This document shows, in pieces, positions 17,776 through 24,844 of a DNA stretch of 64,000 bases. This DNA is from CAIUVD01 sp044338255 (GTDB lineage: Bacteria; Planctomycetota; UBA11346): contig JBIILZ010000005.1 of assembly GCA_044338255.1 (NCBI GenBank), forward strand, positions 1 through 64,000. The letters are read 5' to 3'. Made by a program: the position numbers and the translations under genes. Below the pieces are notes generated by a model. That model did no database searches. It saw only the letters and a list, made by a program, of their open reading frames with translations, and was not told the DNA's origin. Position 1 is the first letter of the stretch; the number at the start of each line of letters is the position of its first letter.

Positions 17776-18735
17776 TCAGAAATCGCGAGCGACGATGAAT
17801 TCGGCGAGGACCTGAAGCTGGTCGCGGGCGGTGCCCGCAGGGAACGCAGTCAGGGCCTCTTGAGCGCGGCGGACATAGTCCTTTGCCGTGCTCAGGGCGC
17901 TGGCCAAGGCGCCGCTGGCGATGACTGCCTCGCGGAAGGCGGCGACATCGTCGGGCCCCGTGGGTGCGGTCAGTCGCCGTTCGTGGACCGCCCGCTCTGC
18001 CGGGCTCGCCCCGGAGAGTAGACGGATAATCGGCAGGGTCATGCGACCGCGCTCGATGTCTGTGGAAAGGCTTTTGCCGACCTTGTGCGGATCGCCGGTG
18101 AAATCCAGGCAATCGTCGACGATCTGGAAGGCCATACCGCAGGCCCGGCCGTAGGCGGCGGCGGCGAGGCGGAGGTGCTCGGCGCTGCCGGCGGCACCGA
18201 ATTCCGCAGCCAACTCGGTCAGGCAGGCGGTCTTGCCGTAGATGATGAGATCGTATTCGCTCTCGCTGAGCGCGGCGTCGCGTTCGACGCATTGCTGCTG
18301 CAGTTCACCACGGCAGAGGACATTGGTGGTCTCGACCAGACGCAGGCTGACTTCGGGCAGTTTGAGCCGTGCGACCAGTGTGAAGGCGTGGGTATAGAAA
18401 TAATCCCCGAGCAGCACCGAGGTCGTATTGCCGAAGCGCACATGCGCCGTCGGCTGATTGCGCCGGACGTTGGCGTCATCGATCAGGTCGTCATGGATCA
18501 GGGTCGCGGTGTGGATCATCTCCAGCGCCGCACCGAGGCGGGTATGGACATCGGTGATGCTGCCGAGGGCCTGCGCGACCAGCAACACCAGCGCCGGACG
18601 GAGCATCTTCCCGTGGAAGGTACCGAGGTCGCTGATCAGGCCATCGACGCGCAGCTCATTGGCTTCGAGGGCTTGGGCCATATGGCCCTCGACGGCGAGA
18701 AAATGGGGTTCGAGCCCAGCAAACGCGGCGTGCAT
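17776..18735 (-). CDS. All-trans polyprenyl diphosphate synthase
   Basis: Makes the long isoprenoid side chain of quinones by adding isopentenyl units to an allylic diphosphate. 319 residues. First Asp-rich motif HDDLIDDANVRRNQPT (about 83-98) and second FQIVDDCLDFTGD (about 205-217) bind the Mg-diphosphates; GKMLRPALVLL is the IPP-binding region. A small-side-chain position before the first Asp-rich motif (Ala-Thr-Leu-Ile-His) suggests a long product. The ATG overlaps the stop of the regulator gene (ATGA at 18735), so the two are translationally coupled. ubiE/menG for the same pathway is about 4 kb away. Confidence 0.92.
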   Translation of the reverse strand: MHAAFAGLEPHFLAVEGHMAQALEANELRVDGLISDLGTFHGKMLRPALVLLVAQALGSITDVHTRLGAALEMIHTATLIHDDLIDDANVRRNQPTAHVRFGNTTSVLLGDYFYTHAFTLVARLKLPEVSLRLVETTNVLCRGELQQQCVERDAALSESEYDLIIYGKTACLTELAAEFGAAGSAEHLRLAAAAYGRACGMAFQIVDDCLDFTGDPHKVGKSLSTDIERGRMTLPIIRLLSGASPAERAVHERRLTAPTGPDDVAAFREAVIASGALASALSTAKDYVRRAQEALTAFPAGTARDQLQVLAEFIVARDF

Positions 18736-19400
18736 CAGGCGTCGTCGTCCTCGTCGGCCGCCGCGACGGCGACGAGCACGGGGCGGGGATCGGCAGCGAT
18801 CGACTTGGCGATGTCCTGCAGCGAGCGGCCGAGGGCTTCGACGCTCACCGGCTTGCGCACGCACATGACGATCTGCGGATTGAGACGGGCGAGTTCTTCG
18901 ACGCGATCGAAGGGCTCGTAGGCGCTGACGACGATGACCTTGCTGTTGGCCAGCTCCGGCCGGCGTAGCAGTTCCTGGAGGACGGCGAAGCCATCCATGC
19001 CCGGCATCATGATGTCGAGGAGCATCAGCTGCGGCTGGATGGTGCCGACAGCGATCACCGTATCGACGCCATTGATGGCCTCGTGGATCGCGACATCGGG
19101 GAGGTAGCGTTCGGTGATCTTGCGCAGCAACAGGACCACGTCCGGGTGATCGTCGGCAATCAAAACGTTCAGTTTGCTGCCGACCGGTTTACGCTTGGTG
19201 CCTACCGTCATGACGTCAGGCATGTTGAAGGAACGACAGAATTCGCCGAGGTCATCAGGCTTCACGCGGAAGTGGCCGCTGGGCAGGCTGTAGGCCTTGA
19301 GATGACCACCGATGATCCAGCGGTAGACCGTGGTCCGGCTAACGTTGCAGCGTTTGGCGACTTTGCCGAGGCTGAGATGATCGTCTTGAGAAGCTGTCAT
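18735..19400 (-). CDS. HTH-receiver regulator with reversed domain order
   Basis: 221 residues. Residues about 8-60 are an excisionase/MerR-like DNA-binding domain (SLGKVAKRCNVSRTTVYRWI, then HLKAYSLPSGHFRV), and residues about 75-200 are a CheY-like receiver (VLIADDHPD with acidic pocket, LMLLDIMMPGMDG with the phospho-Asp, VIVVSA Ser/Thr, and VRKPVS with the conserved Lys). Most response regulators have the receiver first. Small curved-DNA 'BldC/helix-turn-helix plus receiver' proteins of this order do occur in deltaproteobacteria and planctomycetes. An acidic tail (DEDDDA) ends the protein. It heads the operon regulator-polyprenyl synthase-pcnB. Confidence 0.88.
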   Translation of the reverse strand: MTASQDDHLSLGKVAKRCNVSRTTVYRWIIGGHLKAYSLPSGHFRVKPDDLGEFCRSFNMPDVMTVGTKRKPVGSKLNVLIADDHPDVVLLLRKITERYLPDVAIHEAINGVDTVIAVGTIQPQLMLLDIMMPGMDGFAVLQELLRRPELANSKVIVVSAYEPFDRVEELARLNPQIVMCVRKPVSVEALGRSLQDIAKSIAADPRPVLVAVAAADEDDDA

Positions 19401-19506
19401 GGGAACTCGGTGGTGGCCGTAAGCTTGTACCAACGCCATGACCGCCAAGCAAGCGGGGGGGGTCCAGGTGTTGCGAGTTGCGCAGCTGCGCCAACGATGC
19501 CGCCCG

Positions 19507-20547
19507 ATGCGGATTCTGATCGTGCGCCTCGGAGCTTTCGGGGATATCCTTCATACGTTGCCAATGGCAGCTGACCTCTTTGCCGCCGGACACAGCGTGT
19601 CGTGGTTGTGCGAAGATCGTTGGGCCTCGGTCCTGGTGGGCTCGCCGATCATTTCCACAATCCATTGCCTCCCTCGCAAGCTGCTGCGCAGTGGAATTCT
19701 GAGCGAGCGCGTGCAGGCGCTCGCGAGCCTCGCGCATGAGCTGCGGACGGCTGCGTATGACGTGGTCATCGATGCCCAGGGCCTGGCCAAGAGCGCCGTG
19801 GCGGCGTGGGCCAGTGGCGCCGCGCTGCATATCGGCCACGCCCGTCCGCGCGCGCGAGAGGGGGCCTGGCTGCTGGCGCAGCGGCGCGTACCGACCACTG
19901 CTGTGCACGTCATCGATCAGCAGCGCGACCTCACGCGTGCGCTGGCTCTGACACCGTCCACGCTGTGGTCCTTCCCGCTGCCGGCGTGGATCGAGGAACG
20001 TCGCTGGGCTGCCGCATGGCTGGCGGAACTGCGCATATCTCGGCCGTGGATGCTCAATGTTGGTGCCGGCTGGCCGAGCAAGGTCTGGCCCGAAGAGCGT
20101 CAGATCGGTTTGGCGCGCGCAGCCGCCGAGCAGGGTCTGCCCTTGGTGGTGGTATGGGGCTCGCCGGCGGAGCGGGTGGTGGCCGAGCGCATCATCGACG
20201 CCGCCGATCATGGCTTCCTCGCCCCACCCACGAGCTTGCCGCAATTAGCCGGTCTGCTTGCGCAGGCGGCGGTGGTGATCAGCGGCGATACCGGGCCATT
20301 GCACCTGGCCCTGGCCGTGGGCGTGCCGGCGGTGGGGCTCTTCGGCCCGGTCCCGGCCGAACGCAACGGCCCACGCGGCCGGGGCTACCGTACCTTGCAG
20401 GCCCCCGGCGCGGCCTGGGAGCGTCGGGATGTCGGCAAGGGTGCGATGGAGCAGATCAGCGTGGCGGCGGTGATGGCGGCGGCGACGGCGGCCGCGGGTG
20501 AAGGCCGCGGTGCTGCTGAGACGGTGCAACCTACGCTTCTCAGCTGA
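19507..20547 (+). CDS. Family 9 glycosyltransferase (heptosyltransferase-like)
   Basis: 346-residue GT-B enzyme like WaaC/WaaF, which add heptose to lipopolysaccharide core from ADP-heptose on the cytosolic face. It begins RILIVRLGAFGDILHTLP, the classic acceptor-side first strand with Asp at the catalytic position. The C-terminal half has NVGAGWPSKVWP and VISGDTGPLHLALAVGVPAVGLFGP, the nucleotide-sugar binding signature. The ATG at 19507 fits the family; an upstream ATG at 19438 would add 23 residues. It diverges from the HTH-receiver operon. The sugar cannot be told from sequence. Confidence 0.88.
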   Translation: MRILIVRLGAFGDILHTLPMAADLFAAGHSVSWLCEDRWASVLVGSPIISTIHCLPRKLLRSGILSERVQALASLAHELRTAAYDVVIDAQGLAKSAVAAWASGAALHIGHARPRAREGAWLLAQRRVPTTAVHVIDQQRDLTRALALTPSTLWSFPLPAWIEERRWAAAWLAELRISRPWMLNVGAGWPSKVWPEERQIGLARAAAEQGLPLVVVWGSPAERVVAERIIDAADHGFLAPPTSLPQLAGLLAQAAVVISGDTGPLHLALAVGVPAVGLFGPVPAERNGPRGRGYRTLQAPGAAWERRDVGKGAMEQISVAAVMAAATAAAGEGRGAAETVQPTLLS

Positions 20548-20597
20548 GTCGCAGCTGAGACTTGCGACCAGCATACGGGCCGTCACGTTGACCATCC

Positions 20598-20981
20598 ATG
20601 TGGCAAGTTGAACAGCTTGGAACGGTATCGGTGGTGCGTTCGACACCCGCGCCGACAGTGGATATACGCGTGCCCGAACAGATCTGGGGTCAACTCGATG
20701 CCGTGATCGCCCAGCACCCGACCGGAAGTTGGGTCATCGATGTCAGCAGCGAACGTTTGCTGACCTCAGAAGCCCTGGCGCTGATCGTAGGCATGGTCCG
20801 TCGCGTCCAGGGTGATGGTGGACGGATCGCATTCGCGCATTGCTCAGAAGGTGTCACCAGTGTCCTGGTGTCGATGCGTCTGTCGAAAATGTTGCCGATG
20901 TACGGGTCCGTCGACGAGGGTGTCACGGCCCTCTCCGCGCCTGTCGCCATCGGTTCATCGGCGCGTCTGCCGCTTCCGTGA
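20598..20981 (+). CDS. STAS-domain protein (anti-sigma factor antagonist-like)
   Basis: 127 residues with the STAS fold pattern: strand (VDIRVPEQIWGQL), helix, strand (WVIDVSSERLLTSEALALIVGM) around the usual phospho-Ser/Thr site, then the helix and strand GGRIAFAHCSEGVTSVLVSMRLSKMLPMYGSVDEGVTAL. In the family the residue after D(L/V)S is often Ser that is phosphorylated by an anti-sigma kinase; here DVSSERLLTSE offers Ser/Thr candidates. No kinase or phosphatase gene is adjacent. Its stop overlaps the start of the phospholipase D gene (ATGA), implying one transcript. Confidence 0.78.
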   Translation: MWQVEQLGTVSVVRSTPAPTVDIRVPEQIWGQLDAVIAQHPTGSWVIDVSSERLLTSEALALIVGMVRRVQGDGGRIAFAHCSEGVTSVLVSMRLSKMLPMYGSVDEGVTALSAPVAIGSSARLPLP

Positions 20982-21595
20982 TGGGCCTGCCGCTTCAGCC
21001 CACGGCGGCGTGGTGGCGGCAATCTGCGCTACGGGGAGTGCTGACCGTCACCATCGCGCTCGCCGGCTTGGGGCTCCTCGGTTGGCTCGGTCTGACGCGG
21101 CGACCGCCCTCGGCCCTGATCATCACCGGTCCGCATGCGCCCATGGCCTATCCGCGCGCCGCGGAGAGGCTCATTGCCGGGGCCGTCAAGCGCATTTGGC
21201 TGATGCAATACGTCATCCGTGCGGGTGGCCAGGGGGTGATCAATGATCTGCTCCTGGCCCTCGTCGCCGCACGTCAGCGTGGAGTCGAGGTCTGCGTCGG
21301 ACTCGATCAGGGTCTGGTCTACGGGACTACCGATCGCGATCCCAAAAATGACGCGGCTGCGGCCTGGCTGACCGCGCACGGGATCACCGTCGTCTGGGAT
21401 GAAAAGAATCGCACCAGCCACGCCAAGATCCTGCTCGTCGATGATCAGGTCGCCATCATCGGCAGCCATAATTGGACGCGTGCCGCGCTCACCGATAATC
21501 GTGAGGTCAGCGTCCTCATCACCGATGGCGAACAGCTGGCGCAGATCCGCGAGCTGATCATGGGCTTGCCGGGCTGGCCGGCAGCGAGCCGCTGA
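20981..21595 (+). CDS. Membrane-anchored phospholipase D-like protein
   Basis: 204 residues. An N-terminal transmembrane helix (about 18-38) anchors a single PLD domain. The catalytic HKD motif is HAKILLVD followed by GSHNWTRAAL, matching HxKx4D and the GSxN(W/F) extension. The region IWLMQYVIRAGG and RGVEVCVGLD fits the core strands. Single-HKD proteins act as dimers; nucleases (Nuc-like) and lipid hydrolases share this form. It overlaps the STAS gene stop and so is probably co-expressed with it. Cleavage target unknown. Confidence 0.82.
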   Translation: MGLPLQPTAAWWRQSALRGVLTVTIALAGLGLLGWLGLTRRPPSALIITGPHAPMAYPRAAERLIAGAVKRIWLMQYVIRAGGQGVINDLLLALVAARQRGVEVCVGLDQGLVYGTTDRDPKNDAAAAWLTAHGITVVWDEKNRTSHAKILLVDDQVAIIGSHNWTRAALTDNREVSVLITDGEQLAQIRELIMGLPGWPAASR

Positions 21596-21622
21596 GCCGC
21601 TGAGCCGCTGAGCCGCTGAGCG
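21586..21622. repeat. 8-bp tandem repeat over a stop codon
   Basis: Four copies and a partial copy of GAGCCGCT. The first copy spans the end of the PLD gene, including its TGA; the rest are intergenic. The unit is not a multiple of three, unlike the repeats inside genes. Confidence 0.93.
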
Positions 21623-21630
21623 ACAGACTC

Positions 21631-22629
21631 CTAGGAGCGATCGGCGAAGACCATGCGTCCGTTGCTGGTGGTGTGCATGCGCGCGATGGTGCAGGTCACG
21701 ACTTCTCCGAGTTGATCGGCGGCGCCATTGATCACCACCATGCTGCCGTCGTCGAGGAAGCCCACGCCTTGGCCTTTGCCTTCGCCGGGCTTGCTGACCA
21801 GGACCTGCAGATCCTGTCCGGGTTTCAGCTGTGGTGCGAGAACGTTGGCGAGGGCGTTCAAGTCGACGACCTGGACGCCTTCGGCTTCGCAGCGGCGGGT
21901 CAGATCGCGATCGCTGGTCAGCAGTCGCGAACCTTCGAGGCGGCAGAGGCGGATGAGGGTATCGCCGAGGCCGGTCGAATTGGGGATCTCGGTTTCGTCG
22001 ACCTCGACCGGCGGCATGCCCATCGCGCGCAGCTCCGCCAAGCCTTCAAGGGCGCGGGTGGCTTTGCGCTGACGAGCGGGGTCGTCGACGGTGGCTTCGC
22101 TTTCCCAGAAGGTCAGGACATCACGATGGACGAGCAGGCGCTGGGCGAAAAAGCCGGTCTTCAACAAGGACGGCAGGCGCGTGTCGCCGAGCATGTTGCC
22201 ATCGACCACCAGCAACCCGCCATCATATTGATCAGCCTTCAATTCGACGAAGGGCAGGATCACCCGCCAGCGGTCGACATTGCGCATGACCGTGATCAGC
22301 ACCAGATAGGTGATGACGATGGTTATGGCGATCTCGACGGTGTTATTGGGATCGCTGTGTTCCGGCAGGATCTGGCGCATCACCGAGACCATCAGCGAGG
22401 AGAGCAGCAGGCCGCCGGCGCTACCGATGAGGAAGGCCACTAGGCTGCGCGTGAAGCGTCGGCGGAAGGCCTGCTCGGCAGCGATCAGGGTCACCGCTAC
22501 GCCGAAACCTAAGGCTCCGCCGAACCAGGGCGGGAGATCGAACAGTCCGCGATAGATGAGCTGGCCGTTGTTGAAGCCGATCATCGCCGCGAAGAGGACG
22601 AAGAGGATGCGAACGAACAGGATCAGCAT
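21631..22629 (-). CDS. Membrane PIN-TRAM protein (YacL-like)
   Basis: 332 residues. Residues 1-125 contain about four transmembrane helices (FVRILFVLFAAMIGF, GFGVAVTLIAAEQAF, LVAFLIGSAGGLLLSSL, ITIVITYLVLITVM). Residues about 140-265 are a PIN nuclease domain with acidic residues in VVDGNMLGD, DTLIRLCRLEG and LLTSDRDLTRR. The C-terminal about 60 residues are a TRAM-type beta-barrel (KPGEGKGQGVGFLDDGSMVVINGA) that would bind RNA. YacL of Bacillus has the same order and is linked to DNA repair/ribosome association; the cellular role is still unclear. The first PIN acidic site is in a slightly unusual context (VDGNML rather than DTSVIIDGRI). Confidence 0.85.
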   Translation of the reverse strand: MLILFVRILFVLFAAMIGFNNGQLIYRGLFDLPPWFGGALGFGVAVTLIAAEQAFRRRFTRSLVAFLIGSAGGLLLSSLMVSVMRQILPEHSDPNNTVEIAITIVITYLVLITVMRNVDRWRVILPFVELKADQYDGGLLVVDGNMLGDTRLPSLLKTGFFAQRLLVHRDVLTFWESEATVDDPARQRKATRALEGLAELRAMGMPPVEVDETEIPNSTGLGDTLIRLCRLEGSRLLTSDRDLTRRCEAEGVQVVDLNALANVLAPQLKPGQDLQVLVSKPGEGKGQGVGFLDDGSMVVINGAADQLGEVVTCTIARMHTTSNGRMVFADRS

Positions 22630-22703
22630 GATGAGGCTGTGACTCTAATTCGAGCTCTTCAAACGACAAACCAATCCGTGATCACGGCGAGCGTAAAGGT
22701 TTT

Positions 22704-23414
22704 TTAGACCTCGGCGGCGACACCGTGGCTGACGCCGCCGAAGAAGCTCACCCAGCGGATGTTGGTGAAGCCTGCTTCACGCAGCGTGCGCTCGGCATCG
22801 GCAACAGTGAGGAAGCGCTGGATGCTGTCGTTGAGATAGGTGTACGCCGCCGAGTCGCCGGCGAGGATGCCACCGACGGTTGGGAAGACGATCTTTCCGA
22901 ACGTGCCATAGAAAAATTTTGGCCATAGTTTTTCCGGCCGGAAGAATTCAAGGATCAGCAACTGCCCGCCCGGGCGCAGGACCCGGCGCAGTTCGCGTGC
23001 CGAAGCCGCCGGATCGCCGAAATTGCGCCAGCCATAGGCCGCCATCGCGCCGTCGAAGGCGCCGTCGGCGTAGGGCAGGTGCAGGGCATCGCCGACCGCG
23101 GCGCTCACCGGTTGGCCGGCGCGTTTGCCGCCGCCGGCGACCAGCATCGGCTGGCAGAAATCACAACCGTGGATGCGCTGCGCTTTCTTCAAGGCGATTG
23201 CTTCCAGGCCGAGATCGAAGGTCCCGCAGGCGAGATCGAGGACATCACCGGGCGTGCCGTGCCACAGCGAGAGGGCCTTCTTGCGCCACGCCACATCGCG
23301 GCGCGCCGAGAGCACGCGGTTGAGCAGATCGTATTTCGGCGCGATCCGTCCGAACATCGATTTGACGGCGGCGGCATCAGCCGTGGGGGGGGGGATCGAA
23401 GGGGAAGTGCTCAC
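22704..23414 (-). CDS. ubiE: Demethylmenaquinone/ubiquinone C-methyltransferase
   Basis: SAM-dependent enzyme of quinone synthesis, 236 residues, normal length. The N-terminal motif MFGRIAPKYDLLNRVLSARRD is specific to UbiE/MenG. The SAM-binding loop is DVLDLACGTFDLGL, with motif II/III regions DALHLPYADGAFDGAM and LRPGGQLLILEFFRPE. In a lineage of this kind menaquinone is the more likely substrate, so MenG would be the functional name. It is one of a run of minus-strand genes but is separated by about 70 bases from the PIN-TRAM gene. Confidence 0.93.
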   Translation of the reverse strand: MSTSPSIPPPTADAAAVKSMFGRIAPKYDLLNRVLSARRDVAWRKKALSLWHGTPGDVLDLACGTFDLGLEAIALKKAQRIHGCDFCQPMLVAGGGKRAGQPVSAAVGDALHLPYADGAFDGAMAAYGWRNFGDPAASARELRRVLRPGGQLLILEFFRPEKLWPKFFYGTFGKIVFPTVGGILAGDSAAYTYLNDSIQRFLTVADAERTLREAGFTNIRWVSFFGGVSHGVAAEV

Positions 23415-23464
23415 GCCTCTGACGCTAGCCCCAGCGCGGATGCGGCAAGCGCTGTGATGAGCCC

Positions 23465-24721
23465 TTAAACGTTCAACTTCTCCTTACGCAGCAGCGGTTT
23501 GACCTGGGCGGTGAAGTCCTTCGCCAAGGCCTGCAGGTGGTTGGCGAGGGTACCAGACAGGCCCACCAGCTCCTTGCTCTGGGCCAAGGCCGTGGCGGCG
23601 ATGGCGGCGCAACGCTGATCGACATCGGGGGTCAGTTGCGACAGGCCCTGCCAGTGGAAGGTCGCGATGATCTGCCCATAGAGGTGGCCGAGGCGGCGGA
23701 CATCGCCGTCATCGAGCCGGGCGATGTCGAGGGTCGCGCGGGTATGGCAGCGGGTGCGCGCGAGGCAGTCACCGGCGACGGTGCGCAGAACGCGTTGAAA
23801 GGGATCCTTGCCCATGGTCGAGCACACCGGCTGGGTCGCCGGCGCGGTGGGCGACATCCAGGGGCTGAACGGCGACATGGGGATCACCCGCGACAGTGCC
23901 GAGGGCGCACGTTCCTTGAGTTCGATCAGCCGCAGCCGTGCGACGGGGGTACTTTCACGTACCAGCAGCCACCAGCGTCGGCGGCCCAGCGAACTGAGCC
24001 CGCCGGGATTGGTCCGGCGGGCGATATCGAGCACGCGGTGCTCGGGCAATCCCGCCAGCCGGCTCCACGCCGCGCGCAGGGCCGGCGCCGAAGACGGATC
24101 GTCGACGACCTCGGCGTTGCGCCGAAGCTTGGCCTTGAGCCCACCGCCGCTGACCATGCTCGCCATGAAGTGTTTATGCTGGGCCTCGCCGGAGCCGGCG
24201 ATGATCAGTTCCTTGATCGCCTCCGGCAGACCGTTGGCGTCGAGGCGTGCCGCCAGGGCATCGCCCTGCCCGAAACGCTGCATGGTTTCAGCATAGCTGC
24301 CGCAGGTGATTCGGCACAGCTCGTCAAAAGCCGAGCGTTTGAGTTTTGGGGCGGCGGCGGGCATCGACGATAGGAGTCGTAGTAAATCCCAGCTCCACGG
24401 CGCCGGCCCCTCATCGTCGACGTCGGCGACTCCGAAGGTCACCGGCACGACGCCCTCGCGGTCCATCTTGCCCACCGCCAGGGTCGAAAAATTGCCCTGA
24501 TGGGCATCGCCGATCGACCACACCCAGGGTCCGCCGAGGGCGCTTCCGGGACCTGCGTGGGTGCTCAGCCAGGGCCCGATCATGGCCAGTGATCCGCGTA
24601 CAAAGTCCCTGTCGCTGCTACACATACGACGAGCCTTCAGGGCTGCCAGCGGGGGTTCGAGGGCAGCCAGCATGCGCAGCTCGGCGAGGGCGGCGGAGGC
24701 GATCGTGGCGGTGCTTTTCAT
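23465..24721 (-). CDS. DUF2252 family protein (kinase-like fold, function unknown)
   Basis: 418 residues. The region WSIGDAHQGNFSTL followed by VADVDDEGPAPWSWDLLRL matches the HGD-H-xxNFG and DFD stretches by which DUF2252 resembles aminoglycoside-phosphotransferase-type kinases. An ARTRCH and a C-terminal Leu/Lys-rich helix also fit the family. The start at 24721 (MKSTATIAS) is used; the open frame extends far upstream through topA antisense, which is a GC artefact. It diverges from topA across 123 bases. No biochemical function is established for the family. Confidence 0.75.
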   Translation of the reverse strand: MKSTATIASAALAELRMLAALEPPLAALKARRMCSSDRDFVRGSLAMIGPWLSTHAGPGSALGGPWVWSIGDAHQGNFSTLAVGKMDREGVVPVTFGVADVDDEGPAPWSWDLLRLLSSMPAAAPKLKRSAFDELCRITCGSYAETMQRFGQGDALAARLDANGLPEAIKELIIAGSGEAQHKHFMASMVSGGGLKAKLRRNAEVVDDPSSAPALRAAWSRLAGLPEHRVLDIARRTNPGGLSSLGRRRWWLLVRESTPVARLRLIELKERAPSALSRVIPMSPFSPWMSPTAPATQPVCSTMGKDPFQRVLRTVAGDCLARTRCHTRATLDIARLDDGDVRRLGHLYGQIIATFHWQGLSQLTPDVDQRCAAIAATALAQSKELVGLSGTLANHLQALAKDFTAQVKPLLRKEKLNV

Positions 24722-24844
24722 GGGTGACCCGATGGTGTCCAGATGTTCAGCTCGCCAAGAGCTGACCGGAGAGCCCCCCCTTGACCGCACCCGCGCCGGG
24801 TGTCTAGGGTGGGTGTCTACACAGATTGCTTCAGAGGAGCGTGC

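Noticed and set aside
18700..18730. tRNA T-loop-like GGTTCGAGCCC
   Set aside because: It lies inside the polyprenyl synthase coding sequence, and no acceptor or anticodon arm can be drawn around it.
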